In this document: positions 1 to 7,565 of the stretch, piece by piece
Layout: the number at the start of each line of letters is the position of its first letter
Numbering within the stretch: position 1 is the stretch's first letter
From: a bacterium
GTDB taxonomy: Bacteria > Planctomycetota > Planctomycetia > Gemmatales > Gemmataceae
Assembly (NCBI GenBank): GCA_017308215.1
Contig: JAFKFQ010000279.1
Location: 1-35,635, forward strand
DNA: 35,635 bases
Reading direction: 5' to 3'
The notes under the pieces: generated by a model
The model's database searches: none
The model's input: only the letters and a program-made list of their open reading frames with translations
What the model was told of the DNA's origin: nothing
Position numbers and translations under genes: made by a program

Positions 1-75
1 CACGTACCACCCGACCGCGGTCGCGATCAGCGCGAGCACGATCAGCGGTTTCACCAGGGCGCTCATCGGCGGCAT
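1..75 (-). CDS. N-terminal fragment of a membrane-anchored protein
   Basis: Only the first 25 codons are inside the window; the gene runs off the left edge. The start is the ATG at 75, with a second in-frame ATG at 66. The peptide begins MPPMSALVKP and continues into a hydrophobic stretch of about 13 residues (LIVLALIATAVGW), which fits a signal anchor or signal peptide. No function can be assigned. It is divergent from the MoxR-type gene and shares the short intergenic stretch 76-182 with it. Confidence 0.5.
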   Translation of the reverse strand, partial: MPPMSALVKPLIVLALIATAVGWYV

Positions 76-117
76 CCGTCGGAGTGGTCGAGGATTCTAC
101 CGCGCCGCCGGGCGAGA

Positions 118-146
118 TTCACCTACCCGCCGAGCGGCCCTAGAAT
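118..146 (+). promoter_or_regulatory. Candidate sigma-70-type promoter for the MoxR gene
   Basis: TTCACC (118-123), a 17-base spacer and TAGAAT (141-146) lie 37 bases before the ATG at 183. Both hexamers match the -35/-10 consensus at four and five of six positions. This is pattern matching only. Confidence 0.4.
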
Positions 147-182
147 TGGATTTCCGCCACCGGCCCACGGGACCCGCGCCAC

Positions 183-1208
183 ATGCCCGCCGCCAAGCCC
201 GCCCCCGACGACCTGTCGCTGTCCGACCTCCAGGCCGAGGCCGAGGTGCTCCGCGGCCGCATCAACCGGTTCCGCGAGTCGCTCGGCCGGTTCTTCGTCA
301 ACAAGCAGGAGATCATCGACCTGATGGTCGTCGCGGCCGTCGCCCAGGAGCCGCTCCTGCTCGTCGGCCCGCCCGGCACGGCCAAGAGCGACCTGGTGCT
401 GAAGTTCAAGGACGCGCTCGGGACTGAGGAGGTCGATTACTTCGAGTACATGCTGACGCGGTTCACCGAGCCGAGCGAGATCATCGGCGCCATCGACATC
501 CAGGAGCTGCGCGCCGGCCGCTACATCCGCAAGAAGGAGGGGAAGCTCCCGACCGCCCGCCTCGTCTTCCTCGACGAGATCTTCAAGAGCAACTCGGCGA
601 TCCTTAACATCCTGCTGACGATCATCAACGAGAAGAAGTTCTACCAGGAGGGGAAGCCCGAGCCGGTGCCGCTGCGGGTGCTGTTCGCGGCGACCAACGA
701 GATCCCCGAGCAGGGCGAACTCGCGGCGCTGAAGGACCGGTTCGTGCTGAAGGTGCAAAGCCGCCCGGTGCAGGACGAGTTCTTCACCGAACTCATCGAC
801 GCCGGCCTCCAGGCCGAGGCGTACCGCGGGCTGAACCAGAAGCCGTGGGCGGAGGGGCACTGCACGCTCGACGACTTGCTCAAGGCGAACCGCTACCTGA
901 CGCTGCTGTTCGCGCGGAAGACCGGCGACGGCCGCGGCGACGAGCAGAACGACCGCGGCCTGTTCTTCCCGCCGGACGTGTTCCGCGAGTTCCAGCGCCT
1001 CGTGAAGACGCTGGTCCGCGAGGACAAGATCTTCATCTCCGACCGCAAGCTGGTGAAGCTGTACAAGCTGTTCCGCGCGCGGGCGTGGGTCTTCGGCGGC
1101 GGCACCGTCAGCCGCGACGACCTGCGGCTGTTGGCGTACCTCGGCGAGACGCACCAGGAGATCGACCACCTCCGCGAGAAGGTGCCGCAACTACTGGGTG
1201 ACATCTGA
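183..1208 (+). CDS. MoxR/RavA-type AAA+ ATPase
   Basis: A 341-residue single-domain AAA+ protein. Walker A is GPPGTAKS (62-69), Walker B is VFLDE (128-132) followed by the MoxR-typical FKSNSAILN, sensor 1 is ATNE (170-173), and an arginine sits at 185 in LKDRF. The region LTRFTEPSEIIGAID is characteristic of the MoxR/RavA branch. MoxR proteins act as ATP-driven chaperones that help mature or regulate other complexes, usually beside a von Willebrand factor A-domain or DUF58 partner. No such partner is adjacent, so the client is unknown; one may lie elsewhere. The ATG at 183 is preceded by a plausible promoter. The gene appears monocistronic, since the next gene carries its own TAGAAT-like element at 1219. 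Confidence 0.93.
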   Translation: MPAAKPAPDDLSLSDLQAEAEVLRGRINRFRESLGRFFVNKQEIIDLMVVAAVAQEPLLLVGPPGTAKSDLVLKFKDALGTEEVDYFEYMLTRFTEPSEIIGAIDIQELRAGRYIRKKEGKLPTARLVFLDEIFKSNSAILNILLTIINEKKFYQEGKPEPVPLRVLFAATNEIPEQGELAALKDRFVLKVQSRPVQDEFFTELIDAGLQAEAYRGLNQKPWAEGHCTLDDLLKANRYLTLLFARKTGDGRGDEQNDRGLFFPPDVFREFQRLVKTLVREDKIFISDRKLVKLYKLFRARAWVFGGGTVSRDDLRLLAYLGETHQEIDHLREKVPQLLGDI

Positions 1209-1260
1209 CGCCGGCCAGTAGAATGTCCGTGTCGCCCAAGGACTTGTGGACCGAACGCAC

Positions 1261-2154
1261 ATGTCCCGACTCTCCCTCCTCTCGCTCGCCACCGTTTTCA
1301 GCCTGATGGCCGGGCTCGTCGCCCAGTCGGGTGCGACGCCCGACCCGGTCGAGGCAAAGCTCAAACGGCTGGACGTACGGGTTAAACGAGATCCCACTCG
1401 GCCGGGCAACCCGGTCGTCGAGGTCCGGGTGTTCAAACTCGACACCACCGATGCGGACCTGGCGGCCCTCGCAGACCTGACCGAGTGTCGCAAGCTGGAT
1501 CTCCATGCCTCCAAGGTCCGGGGGACCGGGCTCGCCGCCCTCAGCGCACTCCCACTGGAAGAGTTGCGGCTATCGTTCTCCGGGCTCGACAACGAAGGGC
1601 TGAAGGAGGTGGCGAAATTCGTCTCACTGAAGAGGTTCGACGCGATGAACGCGAGCAAGGTCACCGGCGACGGCGCAGCCGCGCTCGCAACCCTCAAAAA
1701 CCTGGAGTCGCTCACCCTGGGACAGAACTTCAAGCACCGGGACGCCGCCGTCGCGGCCGCCCTCGCCGGCATGGCGAAGCTCCGGTCACTGGACGTGACG
1801 AACTCGTCCGCGGGGGACGCGGCGATGAAGGCGCTCGCCGGGTGCCCGGACCTCCGGGTCTTGAAGCTGTACGGCAGTGAGGTCGGGGACGCGGGAATGG
1901 AGGCCGTCGGCGGGCTGAAGAACCTCGAGGACTTGTACCTCTCCTCGCGGGTCACGGACACCGGTATCGCCAAGCTCTCCGAACTGACGGAGCTCCGCCA
2001 CATGAGCCTTTACTACGGCAGCCGGGTGACCCTCCCGGCCCTCCAGAAACTCCCCCACCTCGGCAAGCTCGAAACCCTCGAACTGAAGGGAGCGGCCAAC
2101 ATCACGACCGGTGAGGCCCGGAAGGCGTTTCCGGGTGTGAAGGTCAAGCCCTGA
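1261..2154 (+). CDS. Secreted leucine-rich-repeat protein
   Basis: The ATG at 1261 gives a 297-residue protein starting with a clear signal peptide (MSRLSLLSLATVFSLMAGLVAQ). An in-frame GTG at 1246 would add five residues in front of it and is less likely. The body has repeats of about 24 residues with the pattern LxxLxxLxxLxL (for example AALADLTECRKLDL, LKNLEDLYLSS, LTELRHMSLYY) and regular 'D.G...L' turns. This is the RNI-like LRR type common in planctomycetes, generally a protein-binding surface; no enzyme domain is visible. TAGAAT at 1219-1224 may be a -10 element. A second LRR protein, a lipoprotein, lies at 31225. Confidence 0.85.
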   Translation: MSRLSLLSLATVFSLMAGLVAQSGATPDPVEAKLKRLDVRVKRDPTRPGNPVVEVRVFKLDTTDADLAALADLTECRKLDLHASKVRGTGLAALSALPLEELRLSFSGLDNEGLKEVAKFVSLKRFDAMNASKVTGDGAAALATLKNLESLTLGQNFKHRDAAVAAALAGMAKLRSLDVTNSSAGDAAMKALAGCPDLRVLKLYGSEVGDAGMEAVGGLKNLEDLYLSSRVTDTGIAKLSELTELRHMSLYYGSRVTLPALQKLPHLGKLETLELKGAANITTGEARKAFPGVKVKP

Positions 2155-2166
2155 CCGGCCTTCCGG

Positions 2167-2613
2167 TCACTTCGAGGTGTGGTCGTGCGTCACCTTCCAG
2201 CCGTCCGGCATCTTGCGGACCAGGAGGGTGAACCACCCACCGACCGCGTCCTTTCCGACGGTCACCTCCCACTTGCCGCGCACCATCACCGCGCCCGGCC
2301 CGGTGCCTTCCGTGTCGAGTTCCGCGAACGCCAACTGCCCCATCTGCTTCCCCTCGCCCTGGTACGCCGCCTGGTAGCGCTCCTTCAACGCCTTCCAGCC
2401 GCGGACAGACTTCCCGCCGGAGATGTACGTCAGCCGCTCGTCGTTCCAGTAGCCGGCCATGAACCCGTCGAGGTCGCCCTTGTTCCAGGCGGTCACCTGA
2501 TCGCCTAACACCTTCCGCACCGCCACGTCGTCGGCGGGCGCGGGTGGGGAGGGGGGCTGGGCGAGGGCCGGGGCGGCACACAGCAACACGGCGGCGACGG
2601 CAAGGCGGGGCAT
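2167..2613 (-). CDS. Secreted SnoaL/NTF2-like (DUF4440-type) protein
   Basis: A 148-residue protein with a signal peptide (MPRLAVAAVLLCAAPALAQ). The mature part looks like the NTF2-like fold of the SnoaL/DUF4440 group: an N-terminal helix (VRKVLGDQVTAWNKGDLDGFMAGYW), a central GKSVRGWKALKERYQ and C-terminal strands ending GWKVTHDHTSK. Members include small-ligand enzymes and binding proteins, and many are uncharacterised; I assign no substrate. It ends 12 bases from the convergent LRR gene and is divergent from the M20 peptidase gene. Confidence 0.75.
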   Translation of the reverse strand: MPRLAVAAVLLCAAPALAQPPSPPAPADDVAVRKVLGDQVTAWNKGDLDGFMAGYWNDERLTYISGGKSVRGWKALKERYQAAYQGEGKQMGQLAFAELDTEGTGPGAVMVRGKWEVTVGKDAVGGWFTLLVRKMPDGWKVTHDHTSK

Positions 2614-2654
2614 CGGGGAACCTCCGGGGCGAGCCCCGAGTATACCCGATCGGG

Positions 2655-2683
2655 TTTACCGGGTGGGGCGGAGCGGCTACAGT
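2655..2683 (+). promoter_or_regulatory. Candidate promoter for the M20 peptidase gene
   Basis: TTTACC (2655-2660), exactly 17 bases, then TACAGT (2678-2683), each four of six matches to the sigma-70 consensus, 31 bases before the ATG at 2715. Sequence match only. Confidence 0.4.
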
Positions 2684-2714
2684 GGAAGCAGCACACGTCA
2701 CGGGGGCACGGCCG

Positions 2715-4115
2715 ATGGAGAAGGCGCTCGACTGGCTCGGCAAGCACCACGAGGACATCGTCCGCGGGCTCGCGGACCTGGTCGCCATCCCGAGCATCAG
2801 CACGGACGGCGAGCACCGCGCCGAGATCGACCGCACGGCCGCGCTCACCGTGGACCAGATGCGCGCCGCCGGGCTCAACAACGCCGACGTGCTCCGCGTC
2901 GGCGGCTCGCTCCCCTACGCCTACGGCGAGTGGCTCGACGCACCCGGCAAGCCGACCGTCTTCCTGTACGCCCACCACGACGTGCAGCCGATCAACTTCG
3001 TCGAGCAGTGGAAGTCCGACCCGTGGAAGCTCACCCGCCGCGACGGCCGGCTGTACGCCCGCGGCGCGGCGGACGACAAGGGGGCCATCTCGGCCTTCCT
3101 CGGCGCCATCGCCGCGTACCGCAAGACCGGCAACGCCCTGCCGGTGAACGTCAAGATGGTCGTCGAGGGCGAGGAGGAGATCGGCTCGAAGAACCTGCTC
3201 AAGTTCTTCGACACCCACCGCGACCGGATCAAGTCGGACGTGATCGTCGTCTGCGACACCGAGAACATCGAGGTCGGGCTGCCCTGCATCACGTACTCGC
3301 TGCGCGGGATCGTGACGGCGCTCGTCGAGGTGACGAGCGCCCGCATCCCGGTCCACAGCGGGATGGGCGGCGGGGCGCTGCCGGACGCGGCGGTCGCGCT
3401 CAACGCCGTTCTCGGCAAACTGTACTGGGGCAACGGCCCGCTCCCGATCCCCGGCTACTACGACCGCGTCCGCCCGATGACCGAGAAGGAGAAGACGGCC
3501 GCCCGGAAGCTCCCGTTCGACGAGGCCGCGCTGCGGCGCGACGTGGGGATCGTGCCGTCGGCCCGGATGGCGCTGGAGGCCGGACTGAGCGAGTACGAAC
3601 AGACGTGGCGGCGGCCGGCGGTCACGGTCATCGCGCAGGAGGCGAGTTCGCTCAAGGGCGCGTCGAACCAGGTGCTCCCGAAGGCGTCGGCCCTCGTGAG
3701 CTGCCGCATCGTACCGGACCAGGACCCGCAGCAGGTGTTCGACCAGCTCGCCGCGTTCCTGACGGCCGACGCGCCGTGGGGCGTCGAGGTGAAGGTGACG
3801 CCGCACGGCCCGCCGGTGAACTGGTGGATGACCGACCCGAACGGCCCGGCGTTCGAGGCGGCCCTGGGGGCGATGCGGAGCGGGTTCCAGCGCGACCCGG
3901 TCGCCATCGGCTGCGGCGGCAGCATCGGGTTCGTCGGCCCGCTGTCGGACCTGTTCGGCGGCGCCCCGGCGCTGCTGATGGGGATCGAAGACCCGGCGAG
4001 CAACGCCCACGCCCCGAACGAGAGCCTGCACGAGGGCGACTTCAAGAAGCTGATGGCGTCGCTCGTCCGCCTGTTCGACGGGCTCGGCAAGCTGACCCCG
4101 GACCGGGTGAAGTAG
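2715..4115 (+). CDS. M20-family dipeptidase / metallopeptidase
   Basis: A 466-residue M20 zinc peptidase. An open frame extends upstream to 2544, but the peptide there is low-complexity Arg/Gly; the ATG at 2715 starts the family-typical MEKALDWLGKHHEDIVRGL and follows a candidate promoter. Zinc-site and catalytic motifs are intact: HHDVQP (87-92, metal His and catalytic Asp), ARGAADDKG (115-123, bridging Asp) and EGEEEIGS (151-158, catalytic Glu pair). The dimerisation 'lid' domain follows in the middle (around PVHSGMGGG). The long form without a signal peptide points to a cytoplasmic dipeptidase or carboxypeptidase of the PepV/CNDP type. The small gene at 4118 follows after two bases, so the two are probably co-transcribed. 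Confidence 0.93.
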   Translation: MEKALDWLGKHHEDIVRGLADLVAIPSISTDGEHRAEIDRTAALTVDQMRAAGLNNADVLRVGGSLPYAYGEWLDAPGKPTVFLYAHHDVQPINFVEQWKSDPWKLTRRDGRLYARGAADDKGAISAFLGAIAAYRKTGNALPVNVKMVVEGEEEIGSKNLLKFFDTHRDRIKSDVIVVCDTENIEVGLPCITYSLRGIVTALVEVTSARIPVHSGMGGGALPDAAVALNAVLGKLYWGNGPLPIPGYYDRVRPMTEKEKTAARKLPFDEAALRRDVGIVPSARMALEAGLSEYEQTWRRPAVTVIAQEASSLKGASNQVLPKASALVSCRIVPDQDPQQVFDQLAAFLTADAPWGVEVKVTPHGPPVNWWMTDPNGPAFEAALGAMRSGFQRDPVAIGCGGSIGFVGPLSDLFGGAPALLMGIEDPASNAHAPNESLHEGDFKKLMASLVRLFDGLGKLTPDRVK

Positions 4116-4117
4116 CG

Positions 4118-4456
4118 ATGCTGGCGCTCGACCTGAAGCGGGTGGCGGCGTTCGTCCGCGAGGCGGACACCGAGGAACTGCTCGACCGCGTGACCGTCTA
4201 CCGCGTCGGGATGGAGCCGGTCGCGCTCGACCTGATGGAGGCCGAACTCGACCGCCGCGGCGTAACCCGCTCCGACATCGCCGACCACCACATCGAGCGC
4301 CGCCAGCGGGCGATTCTGCTACCGGACGGGTCGGCGCTGCGGTGCAACTTCTGCGTGCGGCCGGCGGTCGTCCGCCGCTGGGGCTGGCACCGCGCGTTCG
4401 GCGTGTTGCCGGTCTTCCCGCTCGTCTTCGCCCGCTGCGAGAAGCACGAGAAATGA
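4118..4456 (+). CDS. Small Cys-containing protein of unknown function
   Basis: The ATG at 4118 lies two bases after the peptidase stop, which suggests translational coupling. The product has 112 residues. Its N-terminal half is acidic and helical (AAFVREADTEELLDRVTVYR) and contains a 'DLMEAELDRRG' segment of the kind often seen near protein C-termini. The C-terminal half has a CNFC pair and ends CEKHEK, giving Cys/Cys plus Cys/His, a plausible zinc-binding or redox arrangement. I do not recognise the family. Coding composition matches the neighbours, so the gene is probably real. Confidence 0.65.
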   Translation: MLALDLKRVAAFVREADTEELLDRVTVYRVGMEPVALDLMEAELDRRGVTRSDIADHHIERRQRAILLPDGSALRCNFCVRPAVVRRWGWHRAFGVLPVFPLVFARCEKHEK

Positions 4457-4458
4457 AT

Positions 4459-4519
4459 CGCGGCCGGCAAACCGGCCGCGCTTTGACACCATCGCAACGC
4501 ACGGCCGGCAAACCGGCCG
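4459..4519. terminator. Pair of near-identical hairpins between convergent genes
   Basis: Two copies of the unit CGGCCGGCAAACCGGCCGCG occur at 4461-4480 and 4502-4521 (the second ends GC-GA). Each folds into a GC stem around a CAAA loop: 9 bp at 4459-4467/4472-4480 and 7 bp at 4502-4508/4513-4519. They lie between the plus-strand gene ending at 4456 and the minus-strand gene ending at 4534, where a bidirectional terminator is expected. A related CGGCAAGCCGGCCGC occurs at 32518-32532, so this may be a dispersed repeat. Confidence 0.5.
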
Positions 4520-4533
4520 CGATAGACCGGCAC

Positions 4534-4776
4534 TTACTTCACCAGTTCCTTCACCTGAGCCTCGGTGATCCGGTTGAACCGGTCGCCGAGTTGCACGCTG
4601 ATCCAGCTCTGCACCGCCGGCGTGTACGGGAACTGGCCCGCCTTGATGAGCGCCACCATGCGGGCGTCGCGGGTCGTCGCCTTCTTCCGCTTCAAGTGGC
4701 CGTTCTTCGTCCGGCTGAGGGCCGCGTTGCTGCGAGCCCGCTCCATCCGCAGCCGGGTGGACATCCGCTTCGCCAT
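4534..4776 (-). CDS. Small basic protein of unknown function
   Basis: An 80-residue protein beginning MAKRMSTRLRMERARSNAAL. The first 40 residues are very rich in Arg/Lys (net strongly positive), like nucleic-acid-binding or ribosome-associated small proteins. The second half (QSWISVQLGDRFNRITEAQV) looks folded. No family recognised. It stands alone between the hairpin pair and the Rex gene, transcribed from the right. Confidence 0.6.
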   Translation of the reverse strand: MAKRMSTRLRMERARSNAALSRTKNGHLKRKKATTRDARMVALIKAGQFPYTPAVQSWISVQLGDRFNRITEAQVKELVK

Positions 4777-4851
4777 GACCGCACTCCGCCTCGCTGTGGT
4801 CGGTATATCAGGCTGGATAATCTATGACGGGTGGCAGTCCCGACAAGGGCA

Positions 4852-5535
4852 CTACCGCGCCGCCGGGTCGGCGGCCGGCTCGCCGTGCTGGATCAGGAAC
4901 GCGAGCTGTTCGAGCTGGATCGCCAGGTCCACCGACACCAGTTTGACCCGCGGCGGGAGCTTGAGCAGGACGGGCGCGAAGTTCAGCACCCCGCGAATGC
5001 CGGCGGCGCCGAGCGCGTCGGCGACCGGCTGCGCCGCCTCGGCCGGCACCGTCAGGATCGCCAGCTCGGCGCCGAGTTCGCGCACGCGCTCGGCGAGCCG
5101 GTCGGTCGGCTCGATCGCCAGCCCCTCGACGCGCTCGCCCACCTTCGCGGGGTCGGCGTCGAACAGCGCCAGCACCTCGAACCCCTGCGTGCGGAAGCCG
5201 CGGTAGCGGAGCAGCGCCCGGGCGAGGTTGCCGACGCCGACCAGCACCGCCCGCCACGTCCGGTCGATGCCGAGGACGGCGCGGATGGCGGCGGCGAGCT
5301 CGGGGGCGTCGTAGCCGATGCCACGGCGGCCGAGGTGGCCGAGGGAGGCGAGGTCGCGGCGGACCTGGGCGTCGGTGACCCCGCACGCGGCGGCGATCCG
5401 CCCGCTGGACACCTTCCCGCCGTCCGCCGGCCACGCGGCGAGCGCCCGCAGGTACAAGCTCAGCCGGTGGGCGGTCGCACGCGACAGCCGCTCGCCGCCC
5501 TCTGGTCGCCGGTCCCGCAAGGGGCCTCCGGGCAT
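4852..5535 (-). CDS. rex: Redox-sensing transcriptional repressor Rex
   Basis: A 227-residue protein with the full Rex layout. The N-terminal winged helix runs from about residue 16 (LSRATAHRLSLYLRAL) through VSSGRIAAACGVTDAQVRRD to LGRRGIGYD. A Rossmann domain follows with VLVGVGNLARALL (dinucleotide-binding loop; the last glycine of the usual GxGxxG is Ala), VLALFDADPAKVG and ILTVPAEAAQPVADAL, and then NFAPVLLKLP and the swapped C-terminal helix VDLAIQLEQLAFLIQ. Rex dimers bind operators when NADH/NAD+ is low and release them when NADH rises, controlling respiration and fermentation genes. No target operon is adjacent. The ATG at 5535 is used; a long N-terminal tail precedes the helix. Confidence 0.93.
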   Translation of the reverse strand: MPGGPLRDRRPEGGERLSRATAHRLSLYLRALAAWPADGGKVSSGRIAAACGVTDAQVRRDLASLGHLGRRGIGYDAPELAAAIRAVLGIDRTWRAVLVGVGNLARALLRYRGFRTQGFEVLALFDADPAKVGERVEGLAIEPTDRLAERVRELGAELAILTVPAEAAQPVADALGAAGIRGVLNFAPVLLKLPPRVKLVSVDLAIQLEQLAFLIQHGEPAADPAAR

Positions 5536-5574
5536 GTGACGCCGGAACTCGCGCCCCGGGTGTTCGTGCTTACT

Positions 5575-6567
5575 CTAGTTCCCCGGCGGGCGGCCGGCGC
5601 CCGTCCAGCTGACCGGGATCACGACCTCCTGCCCCGGCGGCTCGGCGAGCCGGACGCGCAGCCGGGCCTCGCCCGGCGCCGCCGCCGCGACCGTCACGCG
5701 CACCGCGGTCACGGCGGCGGCGGTGTCGGGCCAGCGGGCGGTGACCGCCGGCGAATCGCTCTGGACGTGGAGGACACGAACCGGCGTGCCGGCCGGGTTC
5801 CGCAACTGCACGAGCGCGGACACCTCCGGCGTCCCCGGCGCGAGTCGCAACGCGACCGCCTCGGGTGTGACCGACAGCCCGCCCGGCGTCCGCTTCAGCA
5901 CCCGCACCGGAACCCGAAACTCCGGGTAGGCCGCGTCGTCCGTTTGCAGGACAACGGTTTCCTCACGCTGCCCCGCCGGCGTCTCGGCGGCGAGCACCAG
6001 GGTGACCGTCTGCCGCCGCACGCCGTCCGCCCCCGCCGCCGGCGCGGCGACCGTGGCGGTCAGGTGCGGGCTGGTCGAAACGGCCCGTAGCACCGTCAGC
6101 GGCGTGGGCCGGCCGTCGGCGATCGTGAGCGCGTGCGTCGCCGCGCCGGTGGTCGAGAACGCGACCTGCGGCGGGCTGACGACGACCTCGCGCGACAGCG
6201 TCGCGGTCAGCGTCAGGAGGAGTTCGCCGGTCTGCGGGCCAGCGGGGGTGTCGTGTCGGTAGCCGACGGCGACCTGCCAGCGGTTCGGGCCGTCGGGCTG
6301 CGTGAGCGTGTTGATCTCGACCGCCAGCCGCGCCGTCTCGCCGGGCTGAAGCACCTCGGCACTGAGCCCGCGGCGGACGCAGCCGCAGCCGGCTTCGATC
6401 TTCGTGACGGTGAGCGCGCCGGCGCCGCCGCGGTGGACGAGGTCGAACGTCTGCGTCAGCGGCGGTCCCGCCTTCACGTCCCCCCTCGCCACGACCGGCG
6501 CCGGGCACTGGAGCGGGGCCGCGGGCTGCGCCGGCGCGGCCGTCAGGAGCGCGACGAGTGCGTACAT
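5575..6567 (-). CDS. Secreted DUF1573-domain protein
   Basis: The ATG at 6567 begins a signal peptide (MYALVALLTAAPAQPAAP) and gives 330 residues; an open frame to 6654 adds an unlikely Arg-rich leader. The first domain is DUF1573: FDLVHRGGAGALTVTKIEAG followed by CGC (residues 61-63) and LQPGETARLAVEIN. It is an Ig-like fold with the family's cysteine pair. At least one more immunoglobulin-like strand-rich region follows (TPLTVLRAVS, TPVRVLHVQS). Such proteins are widespread in planctomycetes and Bacteroidetes outside the cytoplasm; function unknown. The gene is divergent from the phosphopantetheinyl transferase gene. Confidence 0.8.
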   Translation of the reverse strand: MYALVALLTAAPAQPAAPLQCPAPVVARGDVKAGPPLTQTFDLVHRGGAGALTVTKIEAGCGCVRRGLSAEVLQPGETARLAVEINTLTQPDGPNRWQVAVGYRHDTPAGPQTGELLLTLTATLSREVVVSPPQVAFSTTGAATHALTIADGRPTPLTVLRAVSTSPHLTATVAAPAAGADGVRRQTVTLVLAAETPAGQREETVVLQTDDAAYPEFRVPVRVLKRTPGGLSVTPEAVALRLAPGTPEVSALVQLRNPAGTPVRVLHVQSDSPAVTARWPDTAAAVTAVRVTVAAAAPGEARLRVRLAEPPGQEVVIPVSWTGAGRPPGN

Positions 6568-6677
6568 GCCGCGGCGATACCGTCCGGCGTGCGGGCGGGC
6601 AATCCCGCCCTGGCGGGAATCCCACCACGCCGGTAGGGTGACCGTGTCCCGCAACCCAGGTGTCCGGCGGTGTCGGT

Positions 6678-7391
6678 ATGCGCGTCCGAGTCTTCCCCTG
6701 CTCCGCCGATCCCGCCCCGACCCCGCCCGGCCCGGGCGAGTGCCACGTCTGGGTGATCGACCTCGACCGCCCGCCGCTCCCCGCCGACGCGCTCGCCGGT
6801 CTGCTCACGCCCGACGAGCAGGCCCGCGCCGCACGCTACCGTGTAGGCGCGGTACGCGAGCAGTTCACGCTCTCCCGCGGCGTCGTGCGCCGGCTCCTCG
6901 GCGGCTACCTCGGGCTCCCCCCGGAGCGCGTGCCGATCACCGCCGCGCCGAGCGGGAAGCCGTTCCTCGACGGCGGCGACCTGCACTTCAACCTGACACA
7001 CACGACGGGGCTGGCGGTGGTGGCGGTGGCGAACGTCCGCGTCGGCGTAGACGCCGAGAAGCGCCGCGACATCCCGGACGCCGACGGGCTGGTGCGGCGG
7101 TTCTTCTCGCCGGCCGAGCGCGAGGCGTACCACGCGCTGCCGAGCGAGACGCGCCCGGACGCGTTCTACCGCGGGTGGGTGTGCAAGGAGGCGGTCATCA
7201 AGGCGGCGGGGGCGACGATGCACGCACTGGACGGGTTCGACGTGGAGCTCGACCCCGCCCGCCCGCCGGGTGTGCTCGCCGCACGGCACACGCAGTTGCT
7301 CGGGTGCGGGTGGGCCGTCGCCGACTGGTGCCCGGCGCCCGGGTACGCGGCGGCAGTGGCGGTCGAAGGGGAGCGGCTCGTTCTCGTGTAG
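6678..7391 (+). CDS. 4'-phosphopantetheinyl transferase, Sfp type
   Basis: A 237-residue enzyme of the Sfp/AcpT group, which moves phosphopantetheine from CoA to a serine of acyl- or peptidyl-carrier proteins. Motifs: GKPFL (93-97), FNLTHT (104-109), GVDAEK (123-128, Mg-binding Asp/Glu) and WVCKEAVIKAAG (167-178, the WxxKEA signature). The two-lobed length is typical of Sfp rather than the shorter AcpS. I chose the ATG at 6678; an in-frame GTG at 6660 would add six residues. The presence of an Sfp-type enzyme implies polyketide, nonribosomal-peptide or lipid carrier proteins elsewhere. The gene is followed by two strong hairpins. Confidence 0.93.
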   Translation: MRVRVFPCSADPAPTPPGPGECHVWVIDLDRPPLPADALAGLLTPDEQARAARYRVGAVREQFTLSRGVVRRLLGGYLGLPPERVPITAAPSGKPFLDGGDLHFNLTHTTGLAVVAVANVRVGVDAEKRRDIPDADGLVRRFFSPAEREAYHALPSETRPDAFYRGWVCKEAVIKAAGATMHALDGFDVELDPARPPGVLAARHTQLLGCGWAVADWCPAPGYAAAVAVEGERLVLV

Positions 7392-7396
7392 ACGTG

Positions 7397-7449
7397 CGGG
7401 CACCCCAGTGTGGTGCGACACTCCGTGCCGCACCACACTGGGGTGCCCG
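7397..7449. terminator. Perfect 21-bp hairpin after the phosphopantetheinyl transferase gene
   Basis: The left arm 7397-7417 and right arm 7429-7449 are exactly complementary over 21 bp around an 11-base loop. The stem starts six bases after the stop codon. No long T-run follows, so termination is inferred from position and strength. Confidence 0.6.
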
Positions 7450-7494
7450 ACGCCCCGGACCAACCTACGGCCACGCACGGGCTACAACTCCGCA

Positions 7495-7554
7495 GGACCG
7501 GCGCAGCGAATCGCCCGGGGACGAATGTCCCCGGGCGATTCGCTGCGCCGGTCC
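7495..7554. terminator. Perfect 28-bp hairpin before the convergent coiled-coil gene
   Basis: The arms 7495-7522 and 7527-7554 are exactly complementary over 28 bp with a GAAT tetraloop (7523-7526). It lies 12 bases beyond the stop codon of the minus-strand gene ending at 7566. Such length and perfection exceed a usual terminator. It could also act as an mRNA-stabilising end, or be a mobile palindrome. Confidence 0.55.
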
Positions 7555-7565
7555 GCCAGATAGTG

